Shown piece after piece: positions 17,983 to 27,675 of a DNA stretch of 64,000 bases. Position 1 is the first letter of the stretch; every line of letters begins with the position of its first letter. The stretch is from NCBI RefSeq assembly GCF_004768545.1, contig NZ_CP038636.1, forward strand, positions 1 through 64,000, read 5' to 3'. This DNA is from Cupriavidus oxalaticus (GTDB lineage: Bacteria; Pseudomonadota; Gammaproteobacteria; Burkholderiales; Burkholderiaceae). The translations under genes were made by a program, and so were the position numbers. Under the pieces are notes generated by a model. The model saw only the letters and a list, made by a program, of their open reading frames with translations. It had not been told where the DNA came from and searched no databases.

Positions 17983-19380
17983 ATGTCGACGGACAATCCG
18001 GTGGAGGTCAACGCGAGGACGACGCCTCGCCAGATGGCGCTGGCATTGTTCGAGGATATGTTCGACCTCGGGATGCCCATCAGCGAGGCCAACCGCGAAA
18101 TCGGCTATCAGCGCAATAACTTCTTCACCGAAATCGTCAACATGGGGTTAGCGGCACGACGGTTTCTAGATGCCGCCTATTTCATCGTCGCGCAAGATCC
18201 CGAGATTCCTGACCAATACGATGTCGAGCTGAACTACTTCAAGTGGTTGATGCGCTATGACAGCCGTAACCTCAAGCATCTTCGAACCATCGCGGACGAA
18301 GCACAGAACGCCAAGATCCGGGTCACCAATACCCCATCGGACCGTGAGCCCGATGAGAACGATATCTGGATCCAGGTTCAGCTCATCGGCATGGTGGCCA
18401 TGCACCGCGGACGCATCCGCTTCGATGTCCACCATAGCCTGATTCCCCATATTCGAGACCCCCGCAAGTCTCACTGGCTCAGCCTTCGCATCTCAACGGC
18501 TTTCACCCGCAGTCTCGCCCGCGCGATCTATGACAAGGTCTTGCCAAGCGTGCCCAACGGGCGTACGGACTGGATCAGGCTTGAGGAAATGCGCACCTGG
18601 CCAGGCAAGATGGGGGCGAACGCGAACATCTTCAAATACTTCAAGCGCGACTGGTTGGAGCCGGCGGTCCGCGAAATCAATGAGATCTCGGACATCGAAC
18701 TCAGCTATGAGACCAAGACGGAGTCGACGTCCTCCAAGAAAGTCGATCGGATTCGCTTTCTCCTGAAACGCAAGGACACCGCCGACGCCGTAATGGCAAG
18801 CCTGTCCGATGCCAGCCAGATCTATAAGATCCTGAAGGACGAGTTCAACCTCTCCACACGCCAGTTCGGCGAGATCTCCGAGAATCGCGAGACATGGAAC
18901 GACGATCGCATCCTGCAGGCAATCGAGTACACGCGGTTCAAACTCAATCGCGGCCAGATCAAGAAGAGTCCCGCCGGCTATTTGATGAAAGCCCTACGCG
19001 ACAACTGGAGGATGTCCGACGCTGAACGGACGATGGTTCAGGTGCAGACCAAGCTGCTTGTCGAGGAAGAGCAGAAGGAAGCCGCGAAGATCGCGGTCAA
19101 GACAAGCGTGGAGCGCAGTGTCGCCTCGCGTGATGACGAGACCCGCGCTCGCATGAACGAAGAGTCGCGCCAGGGCCGCGAGCACTTCGGTGCGGCCGAT
19201 ACCAAAGCGCGACAGGAGTTTGCACGGGCATGGCTGGCCTCGCGCGAGGGCAAGCTCGTGCTGAAGCGGATGAAGCTGGACGCCTCGTCCGTGTCAGAAG
19301 AAGTGATCTTGGCCAACTCGGAGTTGGCATGGTATCTGGGCCAATTCGTATTTGGGCGCATGGCCGCGTCACGTGCCTGA
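17983..19380 (+). CDS. Replication initiator protein (Rep)
   Basis: A 465-residue basic protein next to an iteron origin. I identify it as the replication initiator, probably of the winged-helix Rep_3 superfamily, from its position and the segment around residues 150-260 (HRGRIRFDVHHSLIPHIRD, LRISTAFTRSLARAIYDKVL, FKYFKRDWLEPAVREINE), which resembles the second winged helix where sequences read x-K-x-x-L-x-P-A-x-x-E-I. The C-terminal third is charged and coiled-coil-like (VEEEQKEAAKIAVKTSVE). GGGGAAAG lies before ATG 17983. It should melt the A/T-rich spacer after binding iterons and load the host helicase. This Rep is longer than typical RepA of narrow-range plasmids. Confidence 0.85.
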   Translation: MSTDNPVEVNARTTPRQMALALFEDMFDLGMPISEANREIGYQRNNFFTEIVNMGLAARRFLDAAYFIVAQDPEIPDQYDVELNYFKWLMRYDSRNLKHLRTIADEAQNAKIRVTNTPSDREPDENDIWIQVQLIGMVAMHRGRIRFDVHHSLIPHIRDPRKSHWLSLRISTAFTRSLARAIYDKVLPSVPNGRTDWIRLEEMRTWPGKMGANANIFKYFKRDWLEPAVREINEISDIELSYETKTESTSSKKVDRIRFLLKRKDTADAVMASLSDASQIYKILKDEFNLSTRQFGEISENRETWNDDRILQAIEYTRFKLNRGQIKKSPAGYLMKALRDNWRMSDAERTMVQVQTKLLVEEEQKEAAKIAVKTSVERSVASRDDETRARMNEESRQGREHFGAADTKARQEFARAWLASREGKLVLKRMKLDASSVSEEVILANSELAWYLGQFVFGRMAASRA

Positions 19381-19963
19381 GGGTCGCCGATTTCCTACTT
19401 TGCCGTAACTATTGCCTCCCACGGAACAGGTTGGTGGTAGACCTCTGAGACAATGCAGGCCCTCCCATGAATCGTGGGGCGCCGCCGCCACGCGGATCTC
19501 TTAGCCCCAGTATGCGAATCCCGGCGCAGTTTTACCAGGGCGAGCCAGTCACTATCGCATTCCCCATAGGAAGACGTCGAACGGGCCGCCGCGCAAATCG
19601 TCGAGCGGGCGGTGGAGCAGGTCGATTTACCCCATGGCAACGATCCGGATGATGACGATGCTCCCGATGCCGCCAAGCATCGCTGTCATCGTGGACCACG
19701 CTCTGCTCCCTGACCGGATGTATGCCGCACGGCACGCCAGCCAGACAGGCCAGCGATAAGCCATCCCAGCGGCAAGAGGCCTTCGAGGCGTAAGCGCGAC
19801 GATACTTCCGGGCATTGGTTGCCGGCTCCTCTTGTCTCCTTGCGGGCCGCGTCATCGCGGCTTGCTGTTTGTCATGGCGGACTGTCAAGCCAATCCTATA
19901 TTGGACAAAATGCCGATCGTGCTGCGCGATGCACCGCGATGCTCTCGCTAACAGGAGGGAAAG
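19381..19963. other. Intergenic region after rep
   Basis: No gene is supported. A short acidic frame around 19570-19690 (DVERAAAQIVERAVEQVDL) and a hydrophobic minus-strand frame near 19627-19815 have no recognisable family and poor start signals. The last 60 bases hold the Shine-Dalgarno sequence of the next gene. Confidence 0.35.
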
Positions 19964-20296
19964 ATGAACGACATCCAATCCGATCTATCCATGCGCAAGG
20001 ACGCATTGGTACGCGACGTCGATACGCTGATGGCCGACGTACAGGCACTGCTTCATGATGTCAAAGCCGAGACTGGCGTAGGAGCCAGCCTTGAGCGCCA
20101 CGCGCTCAAGGCCCGGCAGCGCGCGCTGCAGGAGCGCCTCGTTTCGCTGCGCGAAGACAGCCGCGCCAAAGTCTCCGAGTGGGCGACAACAACCGATCGC
20201 TACGTTCACGAGCATCCCTGGCAAAGCATGGGGACCGTGGCCGCCATCGCGGCAACCACAGGCGCTATCGTCGCGCTGGCTGCCAGCCACCGTTAG
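19964..20296 (+). CDS. DUF883/ElaB-YqjD-type membrane-anchored protein
   Basis: A 110-residue protein with the layout of the ElaB/YgaM/YqjD family: a long amphipathic helical part (DTLMADVQALLHDVKAETG) and one C-terminal membrane helix (MGTVAAIAATTGAIVALAA) preceded by the family signature YVHEHPWQSMG. E. coli YqjD and ElaB are inner-membrane proteins that bind ribosomes in stationary phase under RpoS. GGAGGG lies six bases before ATG 19964, so translation should be strong. Its role on this replicon is unknown. Confidence 0.85.
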   Translation: MNDIQSDLSMRKDALVRDVDTLMADVQALLHDVKAETGVGASLERHALKARQRALQERLVSLREDSRAKVSEWATTTDRYVHEHPWQSMGTVAAIAATTGAIVALAASHR

Positions 20297-20532
20297 GGAT
20301 TCGTGACTGCGGCGCCGGCGCGGCCGTGGCACCTGATAGTCCCGCATGGGGCACATGGTGTTGGCCATGCCGGCAAACGATACCAGCCCCTTGCGGAAGC
20401 CTCCGATCTGAGGGGTGACACATCTGGGCGGCAATACGGCAACTGTATCTGCCAAATCCGCCTGCCCTTGCGCGATACGCTGTGCGATCTGCCTGCGTGC
20501 GACCCGCAAGATGTTTATGGGGGAGGCCAGTC

Positions 20533-20931
20533 GTGAAAGGACTGACAAAGGAAGAATTGGGGAAGCTGGCGGCACAAATGGACGCTGAAGAGTCGCGTAT
20601 CCGTGCTATCGCCGGAACTGCGGATTCGCCAGTGGTGACGCCAACACAACGTGAACACCTTGATGATGGTGAAGTGGCAGACGTAAAGACCGTGCAGCGC
20701 CAGGGCGACGCCATGCTGAAACACTATCGTATGCAACTGGCCGACATTGAGGCCGCCCAGTCACGGATGAGGAGCGGTCAGTATGGCGTTTGTGTCGACT
20801 GTCAGCAGGCCATCCCATTCCCACGCTTGCTCGCGTGCCCAACGGCCATGCGCTGCACGCCATGCCAGAATCTCCACGAACAGCCCATCACCGCCAGGCG
20901 CTGTAGTCACGACTATTCATCGCCGAGCTGA
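20533..20931 (+). CDS. DksA/TraR family zinc-finger protein
   Basis: A 132-residue protein with the C4 zinc finger of DksA/TraR: C87 and C90 (GVCVDC) and C108 and C111 (MRCTPC). The N-terminal part is a helical hairpin (about 1-75), but the DxxDxA-type tip residues of DksA are not obvious. It may bind the RNA polymerase secondary channel. The GTG at 20533 is chosen because GGGGGAGG lies seven bases upstream; the frame upstream is not homologous. It is read in the same direction as the DUF883 gene, 236 bases further on. Confidence 0.8.
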   Translation: MKGLTKEELGKLAAQMDAEESRIRAIAGTADSPVVTPTQREHLDDGEVADVKTVQRQGDAMLKHYRMQLADIEAAQSRMRSGQYGVCVDCQQAIPFPRLLACPTAMRCTPCQNLHEQPITARRCSHDYSSPS

Positions 20932-20932
20932 C

Positions 20933-21187
20933 TTACTCGTTCCTGAGATCAATGCCGAAACCGCCAGCCAGTTCACAATCGATGATCCCGGCGGCGTAGG
21001 CAAAAAGCCAGTCCTCTGCTTCCTGCGGCGTTGCGGGCGGGCGGGCCCAGTCGGGCGTAAAGCGGATGCCCATGTCCTCGTTGCGTGTGGAGATCTGGAC
21101 GCGCCCATTTGGCTTGCCCTGCTCAATCACGTCCGGCACGAACAAGGTAACGCGAAATCCCTTGTAAGAGCGCTTTTTTTCGAGCAT
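20933..21187 (-). CDS. Small hypothetical protein
   Basis: An 84-residue protein starting MLEKKRSYKGFRVTLFVPDV with ending GFGIDLRNE. It has no membrane segment and an alpha/beta pattern; I do not recognise its family. ATG 21187 is preceded by GGAGG at a good distance, which supports it over a TTG at 21202. It converges on the DksA-like gene, leaving one base between the two stop codons. Confidence 0.6.
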   Translation of the reverse strand: MLEKKRSYKGFRVTLFVPDVIEQGKPNGRVQISTRNEDMGIRFTPDWARPPATPQEAEDWLFAYAAGIIDCELAGGFGIDLRNE

Positions 21188-21253
21188 TTCAGCCTCCGGC
21201 AATTTACGCAGGTCCGTGGCCGAGCTCCTGTGGCCGGGGTGGTCCCCAGCACT

Positions 21254-21337
21254 TTACGAATCGCCCGAGCGCTGGACATTCTTAAGCTCACGATATAGCG
21301 AGGCGCTGCTAATGCCTAGTAATGTCGCGTCCTGTAC
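21254..21337 (-). pseudogene. Serine recombinase C-terminal HTH remnant
   Basis: The minus strand encodes ATLLGISSASLYRELKNVQR and a stop shortly after, which resembles the C-terminal helix-turn-helix of Tn3-type resolvases. Nothing of the catalytic domain remains. The rest of 21188-22040 contains no recognisable gene. Confidence 0.45.
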
Positions 21338-22066
21338 CGAGTTTCAGCAACAGGAACATCGGGATCATAGTGGAGCGGGCAGCCGATTTTGACCTAAACT
21401 GAAAAGTTCCGTCGCGCGCTTAGCGGCCGCTTTGGCGCTATGTAAATTCGCTGGTAGGCGCGGGCGAATGACAATGGGACGGGCAACACACTGTCATCTG
21501 CTGTCTGAATTGGCATGCGCCGCGTTCAATGCGCGCATGCCCCCAGCCTGGCCGCGCTGGGCACGTCGGCCGTGCAAGTCGATGAACGGGTGGTGGCTGC
21601 CGGCCGGAGTGCAGTGGCTGCGAGAAGCCGATCAACTGCCAGAATCCGGCTTGCGCCGCGAAGCGGGAGAGGTCGAATTGACCGGCAACTTCCTTTCCAC
21701 CTTCGGTTGCTGGCTGCGCAACCGATCAACAGATGCCGGCCGCTCGCGGGCCTGGCTCGATTGGCAACTGCGCTGCGCAGAGCCTCTGGCCTTGCACCGT
21801 CCTGGCAATACCGGGGCCCGGCCGGGATGGACACGATCCCCCACGCCTTGATGGCGCGCAGGTAGCACAGTTGCACAAGAGGTTCGCTTAGTCGAAGGCT
21901 CTGTCACCGAGTAGTCCTGTCGGGTCGATCGAAAGCCATCCTCGCTCACCGAAATGGATGCAACGAGGGGCGCTGCAAAGCGCGACGCGTGCAATTTGCA
22001 CACGACTGAGCATGCGCGCTCGTTTAGAACAGTATCGTGAACGAGACTATCCGACGTTGATTGTCT

Positions 22067-22235
22067 CTACCCGAACAGTACTCGAGTCACGCGGAAGTCG
22101 ACATTCTGTTCGAGCAGGTGGGTGGCGAAGCTGTGTCGCAGCATATGCATGGATACGCGCTTATCAATCTGTGCATCCTGGGCGGCGGCATGGATGGCGC
22201 GATTGAGTTTGACGGACACTGATCGGCTCGATCGG
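22067..22235 (-). pseudogene. Integrase (XerC/IntI-type) remnant
   Basis: The minus strand carries AQIDKRVSMHMLRHSFATHL followed by LEQNVDFRVTRVLFG and a stop. This is the H-x-x-R box region of IS91-associated or integron-like integrases, whose usual continuation (GHAKLDTTALYTRV with the tyrosine) is missing. The N-terminal part is also missing. Confidence 0.7.
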
Positions 22236-22395
22236 ATTGAGGCCCGGGAACAGCCAGGCACCGGCGAGCCCGCTTCCTACCCCTATGCGCTGGCCAATAC
22301 GACCCTTCAGGTCAGAGGGAGCAGCGCAATAGGAGGAGCAGTGCCCATCCCGACGTCCACGAGTATCAAATCGATGCAACGACCTGCATTGCGGC

Positions 22396-23310
22396 TCACT
22401 TCGTCTTGCGATGCGCGGCTTCGCGAGCGACTTCGGTGACCAGTTCACGCAACCACTGGTGCGCAGCATCATGGCGGTAGCGAACATGCCAGGCCATATC
22501 CACCGGGAATGTCCCGAGGTCCACTGGCGCGGCCAGGACCTTCAGCCGCACATCGCTCGCAAGGTGGCGACAGATCAGGGCAGGTAGCGTCGCGCAGTAG
22601 TCCGTCGCGGCAACAAGTTCTGGAATGGCCATGAAGTGCGTGACCGATATCGCTACCTCGCGGCGAAGGCCGTGGCGCTGAAGTGTCTGGAAAAGGCCTG
22701 CGCGCAGGCGGCCGGGTGGCAAAACATTGACGTGCTTGAGCTGCTCGTACTGCTGCTTGGACATTCGCTTGTGTACATGCGGATGGTCAGACCGCACCAC
22801 GCACGCAAGGCCGTCTTCCATCAGGGGCTGCACCACAAGGTTGTCGGGCGGGTCGACAATGCGGCCCAGCACCAACGCCGTCGCGCCGGAGCCTACGCCG
22901 GTCTCGGCCAAGTCCGTGCCGAACGGCACCAGCCGCAGCCGAATTCCCGGTGCTCGCTCACTCAATCGCGTGACAATTCCAGGCAACAGCACGAACTCGA
23001 CGTAGCTGCTCGGCGCCAGTATGAACAGACGTTCCGCCTTGGTCGGGTCAAAGCCCTGCTGACCCAGTACCAGCTCATCCAGTTGGCCGACCGCAGCGGC
23101 GATGCCAGGCGCGAGCGATTCGGCCTTCTCCGTCGGCTGCATGCCGTACCGCTCGCGAATGAACAGGGGGTCCTGCAGCAAGTCCCGCAGTCTCGCCAGG
23201 GCATTGGATAGCGCCGGTTGCGTCATCCCTAGTCTCTCGGCTGCACGCGTGACGTTTCGCTCTTCCATGAGCGTCAGGAATACGGGCAAGAGGTTGAGGT
23301 CGTAGCGCAT
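22396..23310 (-). CDS. LysR family transcriptional regulator
   Basis: A 304-residue LysR-type regulator. The winged helix at residues 1-65 (LPVFLTLMEERNVTRAAERL, GMTQPALSNALARLRDLLQD) belongs to the NodD/PcaQ-like branch, and the remainder is a periplasmic-binding-protein-like effector domain. It is divergent from the old yellow enzyme gene, and a palindrome (23340-23359) lies in their shared region, so it most likely controls that gene and itself. The effector cannot be deduced; electrophilic or quinone compounds would suit an ene-reductase target. Confidence 0.92.
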   Translation of the reverse strand: MRYDLNLLPVFLTLMEERNVTRAAERLGMTQPALSNALARLRDLLQDPLFIRERYGMQPTEKAESLAPGIAAAVGQLDELVLGQQGFDPTKAERLFILAPSSYVEFVLLPGIVTRLSERAPGIRLRLVPFGTDLAETGVGSGATALVLGRIVDPPDNLVVQPLMEDGLACVVRSDHPHVHKRMSKQQYEQLKHVNVLPPGRLRAGLFQTLQRHGLRREVAISVTHFMAIPELVAATDYCATLPALICRHLASDVRLKVLAAPVDLGTFPVDMAWHVRYRHDAAHQWLRELVTEVAREAAHRKTK

Positions 23311-23339
23311 CCAGATATATTGGCAGGGATATAACTAGA

Positions 23340-23359
23340 ATCCAATAAATAAATTGGAT
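23340..23359. promoter_or_regulatory. Operator between lysR-type and old yellow enzyme genes
   Basis: ATCCAAT-AAATAA-ATTGGAT is a perfect 7-bp inverted repeat with a 6-bp A/T centre. It contains the T-N11-A core of LysR binding sites and lies 30 bases from the regulator start and 115 from the reductase start. Confidence 0.65.
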
Positions 23360-23473
23360 GAATGGAACGGCCGCGCACATACTGCATTGCAACGAGGGGT
23401 TGCTCTCCTATCTGGCAGACGGGGTTGCAGCACTTCTTCCATACCGCATTCGCACACAGCCACTGGAGCCGCC

Positions 23474-24556
23474 ATGTTTACCGAACCTCTTTTCTCCGCC
23501 TCCCGCCTGGGCGCTATCGATGTCCGCAACCGCATTGCCATGGCGCCGCTTACACGGTCGCGCGCGGGCATGGACGGTGTCCAGACGCCGCTGGCCATCG
23601 ATTACTACGCACAGAGGGCGTCGGCGGGCTTGATCATCACCGAGGCAACCAACATCTCTCGCCAGGGCCGTGGCTACGCTTACACGCCCGGCATCTACAC
23701 CGATGCGCACGTGGACGCCTGGGCACCCGTGACAGACGCCGTCCATGCCGCGGGTGGCCGCATCGTGATGCAGTTGTGGCATGTGGGGCGCATGTCACAT
23801 GTGAGCTTGCAGGAAGGCGGCGCTGCGCCCGTGGCGCCCTCCGCCATCCAGGCCAGCGGCAGCGTCTTTACGGAAGCCGGACACCTGCCGCCGTCGATGC
23901 CGCGCGCGCTCGCCACCGAGGAGATCGCCGGCATTGTGGAAGACTACCGAAAGGCCGCGCGTCGCGCGAAGGACGCCGGGTTCGATGGCGTGGAAGTGCA
24001 CGCAGCCAACGGCTACCTCCTGGAGCAATTCCTGCGCGACAGCACGAACCACCGCGAAGACCGCTATGGCGGCTCCATCGAGAACCGCGCGCGCTTGTCG
24101 TTGGAAGTGGTGGAAGCTGTCGCCCAGGTTTGGGGAGCCGATCGTGTTGGGCTTCGCCTTTCCCCCCTTTCGACCGCAGTCGGGGACACGCCGCTGGACA
24201 GCACGCCGATGGAAACGCACGGCTACCTGGTTCGCCGGCTCGGCGAGATGGGACTGGCTTACCTGCATGTCGTCGAGGGACAGCTACACGGCCGCAACGG
24301 CGCCGCGACGTTCGACGTGCAAGGCCTTCGCGCGGCCTTTGGCGGCGCCTACATCGCCAACAACGGATACGACCGACAGCGCGCTCTAAACGCGACCGCT
24401 TCCGGTCACGCAGACATGATCGCCTTTGGCAAGCCCTTCATTGGAAATCCCGACCTTGTCGAGCGATTGCAATTGGACGTGCCTTTGTATGAGGCACCAG
24501 CAGCTACCTTCTTTGGGGGCGGTGCGGAAGGTTACACCATGCTGGAACGGGCCTAA
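23474..24556 (+). CDS. Old yellow enzyme family alkene reductase (NemA-like)
   Basis: A 360-residue FMN-dependent ene-reductase that reduces activated C=C bonds or nitro groups with NAD(P)H. T27 (MAPLTRSRA) tunes the FMN potential; H176 and N179 in VEVHAANGYLLEQF bind substrate carbonyls; DRYGGSIENR and the FMN phosphate motif FIGNPDLVERL are present. ATG 23474 opens the domain directly; it lacks a strong Shine-Dalgarno apart from GGAGCC. The gene is divergent from a LysR regulator, with a shared palindrome. The downstream flank carries a hairpin and then an IS1182-type element. Confidence 0.93.
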   Translation: MFTEPLFSASRLGAIDVRNRIAMAPLTRSRAGMDGVQTPLAIDYYAQRASAGLIITEATNISRQGRGYAYTPGIYTDAHVDAWAPVTDAVHAAGGRIVMQLWHVGRMSHVSLQEGGAAPVAPSAIQASGSVFTEAGHLPPSMPRALATEEIAGIVEDYRKAARRAKDAGFDGVEVHAANGYLLEQFLRDSTNHREDRYGGSIENRARLSLEVVEAVAQVWGADRVGLRLSPLSTAVGDTPLDSTPMETHGYLVRRLGEMGLAYLHVVEGQLHGRNGAATFDVQGLRAAFGGAYIANNGYDRQRALNATASGHADMIAFGKPFIGNPDLVERLQLDVPLYEAPAATFFGGGAEGYTMLERA

Positions 24557-24560
24557 GCGG

Positions 24561-24580
24561 GGCCAGCATGCTGGCTGGCC
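24561..24580. terminator. Hairpin after the alkene reductase gene
   Basis: GGCCAGC and GCTGGCC form a 7-bp stem around ATGCTG immediately after the stop codon. There is no T run, so termination is uncertain. Confidence 0.35.
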
Positions 24581-24657
24581 GGCGCCTTACGACCGAGGGT
24601 GTGTGAAAACGTTTCGATCACCTAGACTGGATCAACGCATTCAGATTGGGGGACCGG

Positions 24658-26098
24658 ATGAAGCGATTCATAGAGGGAGAAGACCGCAAGCAAGCTACGC
24701 TGCTTCCAGAATGCCTCGATGATTTCATCGCCGAGGATAACCCCACCAGGATCATCGACGCGTTCGTTGAAGAGTTGGATCTCGAGTCGCCCGGGTTCGA
24801 AGGTGCCAATCCTTCGACTACCGGTCGCCCCTCATATCATCCTGCCGTCCTGTTGAAGATATACATCTATGGCTACCTGAATCGGGTCCAGTCTAGTCGC
24901 CGCCTGGAGCGCGAATGCCAGCGCAATATTGAACTGATGTGGCTCACCGGCCGTTTGGCGCCGGACTTCAAGACGATTGCAGACTTCCGCCGGGATAACA
25001 GCACAGGCAATTCGCAATGTCTGCCGTCGTTTCGTAGTTCTGTGCCGCGATTTAAAGTTGTTCTCGCAGTCGCTAGTCGCCATCGACGGCAGCAAGTTCA
25101 AAGCGGTCAACACGCGTGACCGCAATTTCACGGCGGGCAAGGTCGACAAGCGCCAGCAGCAAATCGGAAAGCATCCAGCGGTATCTCAGCGCACTGGAGA
25201 CCGCGGATCGCACGCAGCCGGCGGAACTGGAACTCAAGACAGCTCGACTGCGCGAGAAGATTGCGCAACTGCGCCAGCAGATGCATCGCCTTGACCAGAT
25301 AAAGGAAGAGCTCAAGACACTGCCAGACGGTTCAGATCTCGATGACCGATCCTGATTCGCGCTCGATGGCGACAAGTGGCAAGGGCTCCGGAATGGTCGG
25401 CTACAACGTACAGATGGCCGTAGATGCCAAGCACCATCTAATCGTCGCGCATGAAGTCACTAACACAGGGATCGTGCGCAGCTCAGCTCGATGGCTCAAG
25501 CCGCTCGCGATGCGATGGGTAAGGTCAAGCTTAGAGCCATCGCTGATCGTGGCTACTTCAGTGCGCAGGAGATCAAGGCGTGCGCCGATACGGGCATCGC
25601 TGCCATCTTGCCTAAGCCCACGACATCCAGCGCGAAGGCGGGAGGTCGGTTTGATAGGGCGGACTTCATCTACATTGCCCGAGACGACGAGTATCAATGT
25701 CCCGCTGGTGAACGCGCGATCTACCGCTTCACCAGAGAGGAACATGGACTGCGGCTACGCCGCTATTGGAGCAGTGCTTGCCCTCAGTGCGCCATGAGGT
25801 CGCAGTGCACGCCAAGTCCCTACCGGCGCATATCAGATGGGAGCATGAGGAAGTGCTAGAGGCCGTCCAGCGCCGGCTCGATAGGACGCCGGATGCAATG
25901 ACGGTTCGGAGGCGAACCGTCGAGCATGTCTTCGGAACCTTCAAACATTGGATGGGCTACACGCACTTCCTGACACGCAGGCTACCGAATGTAGGCACTG
26001 AAATGAGCCTGCATGTTCTGGCGTATAACCTCAAGCGAGTGCTTAGGATTCTCGGGTTCTCGAAAACAATGAAGGCAATGCGCCTGGCGGGTGCATAA
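24658..26098 (+). pseudogene. IS1182 family transposase, multiply frameshifted
   Basis: The DDE transposase can be followed through six frame segments. It starts MKRFIEGEDRKQATLLPECL at 24658 and shows the N-terminal GRPSYHPAVLLKIYIYGYLN, the first catalytic aspartate in VAIDGSKFKAVNT near 25080, GYNVQMAVDAKHHLIVAHEV near 25400 with the second aspartate, ADRGYFSAQEIKAC near 25550 and the glutamate region VEHVFGTFKHWMG near 25920. Frame changes near 25010, 25150, 25340, 25480 and 25800 make it inactive. Confidence 0.85.
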
Positions 26099-26115
26099 GC
26101 ACCCATTTGAGCACC

Positions 26116-26139
26116 AAAAAAAAGGCTGAAAATAGCCTT
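26116..26139 (-). terminator. Bidirectional-type hairpin at the IS right part
   Basis: AAGGCT-N6-AGCCTT preceded by an A8 run gives, on the minus strand, a stem followed by eight T residues. It would stop transcription entering the element from the right. Confidence 0.55.
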
Positions 26140-26559
26140 CAAAGGACAATTTACGTTGCCGGCGCCGTGTTGACGTCGTCCCGACCGACTTGACTGAGAA
26201 TCCGATCGATCAGGCCAAGCACTGGAAGGAACGCGCGTTGTGCGGCTCGAGAGACGTTTCCACACGGCCTCGACCCATTCCAGACTTTGGCGCCACCTCA
26301 CAGCTTTTCGCTCAGCACCCATAGATCTTCTTCAAGTCACCTCGCTTATTTTCAGCGAAGAAGTTGCGCCAGAGTAGGAATTGGACAGAGCAGTCATTCG
26401 ACGTTCTTCGCTCGGCCCTTCTCCGACGGTCGGCCGGTCCAGTTGTTCTGACTGAAGTCGCGACAAGAGCGGTCGCCCGGGTCGGTGTTGCGACCGTCGC
26501 TCGCAAGTTGCGATGCCGGGTTTTGGCAGACGATCCGGTGGCAATGCAGGAGATCAGGC

Positions 26560-27339
26560 TTATGTTGTCGGATCAGGCAATGAAGAGGCGAACGACAGAT
26601 TGCTCCCGCAAGACCGCGAGATGCTCACGCTTGCCTCGAGCAGCGCTTTGATTGCCTTTGTCTTGATGCGCCGGACATCTGGGCTTGCGCCGATTAGCGT
26701 CAGACACGCGACTGCCTCGTTCTGAACATCGAGAATCGGCGCGCTCATGGCTGACAGTCCTGGGATGAGAACCGATTCCGCTTCGTCGTATCCGACTCGC
26801 CGGATCGTCGAAAGACGCTCAAGCAACTTCACTGGGGGCTGTTCATGGTTCTTCGAAACGGCCATCTCGATCAGGTCATCCCTGACCTGATCGGGGGTGA
26901 AGGCGAGCAGTACGCGGCCCGTGGCCGAGTTCGTTAATTGGAATGTCGAGCCCACCGATAGCGTTGTAATGAACGGCACATAGCTGCGTTCCCATCGCAC
27001 GATAGTGGGGCCGCGATCGCCGAGCACACACAGGAGGGCGGGCAATCCCGTGCTAGAAACTAGCTGTGGCATCGCTTCGCTGGCGAGGCGCAGGTGATCA
27101 ACACGGGCGAGGGCGGACGCGCCGATGCGTACCGCCGTCGGCCCAAGGTCGTAGAGACCGGTGACTTCATCCTGTACTGCGAGACCGCTTGCCATCAGGC
27201 TTGCGAGGTAGCGATGCGCGAGGCTGTTTGGCATGCCGATGGCGCGCGCCAGATCTCGGAGGGGTGTCGCCTTACCCGCCTCGACAAGCGCAAGAAGAAC
27301 CTCCGTCGGCCGACTGAATCCGGCGCCGTCCTCCGCCAT
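26560..27339 (-). CDS. IclR family transcriptional regulator
   Basis: A 259-residue IclR-type regulator: an N-terminal winged helix (about 8-65, TEVLLALVEAGKATPLRDLA) and a GAF-like effector domain containing GRVLLAF and IRRVGYDEAESVLIPGLSAM with the family SAPILD motif. The normal length for the family is 250-280 residues, so it is complete. It probably controlled a catabolic gene divergent from it; that side now carries only the remnants of a DUF1330 gene and a D-aminoacylase gene. No ribosome binding site is evident. Confidence 0.9.
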   Translation of the reverse strand: MAEDGAGFSRPTEVLLALVEAGKATPLRDLARAIGMPNSLAHRYLASLMASGLAVQDEVTGLYDLGPTAVRIGASALARVDHLRLASEAMPQLVSSTGLPALLCVLGDRGPTIVRWERSYVPFITTLSVGSTFQLTNSATGRVLLAFTPDQVRDDLIEMAVSKNHEQPPVKLLERLSTIRRVGYDEAESVLIPGLSAMSAPILDVQNEAVACLTLIGASPDVRRIKTKAIKALLEASVSISRSCGSNLSFASSLPDPTT

Positions 27340-27507
27340 TGCCGGCAGCAGTCGGTGGCAGGTCGTCCGCCGACACCGCCGATGGTTCTGCGATGGTTTT
27401 TTTTGCTTTTGTCAAAGCCGTCGATACTCCTCTCGGAAGGGGGGCGAACCTCGGATTCAGGGTGCGCAAACGACTTTTGAGTTTATCACGGGCGATGACA
27501 CGGCAAT

Positions 27508-27675
27508 TCAGCCAGCTCCGGGCAAGCAGATGACGCGCGCATCGGCATTGCGGAGGCGGAGCGGCAAAATGCGCTGATAGTCCGTGGAGGTGTACCAGGC
27601 TTCGGCCTGCTCAGGGCTCTCGAACTCCAGAACCACAAACGTCCCGGTTTTGGCGTCGCCCTCGAGGATGTTGGG
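27508..27675 (-). pseudogene. DUF1330 family protein, 5'-truncated
   Basis: The minus strand encodes the C-terminal half of a DUF1330 protein: ILEGDAKTGTFVVLEFESPE, AEAWYTSTDYQRILPLR and NADARVICLPG to a stop at 27508-27510. The N-terminal 40 or so residues are missing because the sequence changes at about 27675 into the D-aminoacylase remnant read in the other direction. Confidence 0.75.

Larger units (their letters stand above)
24595..26271 (+). mobile_element. IS1182-type insertion sequence, degenerate
   Basis: Imperfect terminal inverted repeats of about 21 bp frame the broken transposase: left GAGGGTGTGTGAAAACGTTT at 24595 and right, read inward, GAGGCCGTGTGGAAACGTCT from 26271. They match in about 16 of 20 positions. 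No clear target duplication is visible. The element is about 1.68 kb, normal for IS1182. Confidence 0.65.

Noticed and set aside
23362..24492. 376-codon plus-strand frame in another frame of the alkene reductase
   Set aside because: Arginine-rich shadow frame of the reductase, whose active-site motifs are all in the annotated frame.
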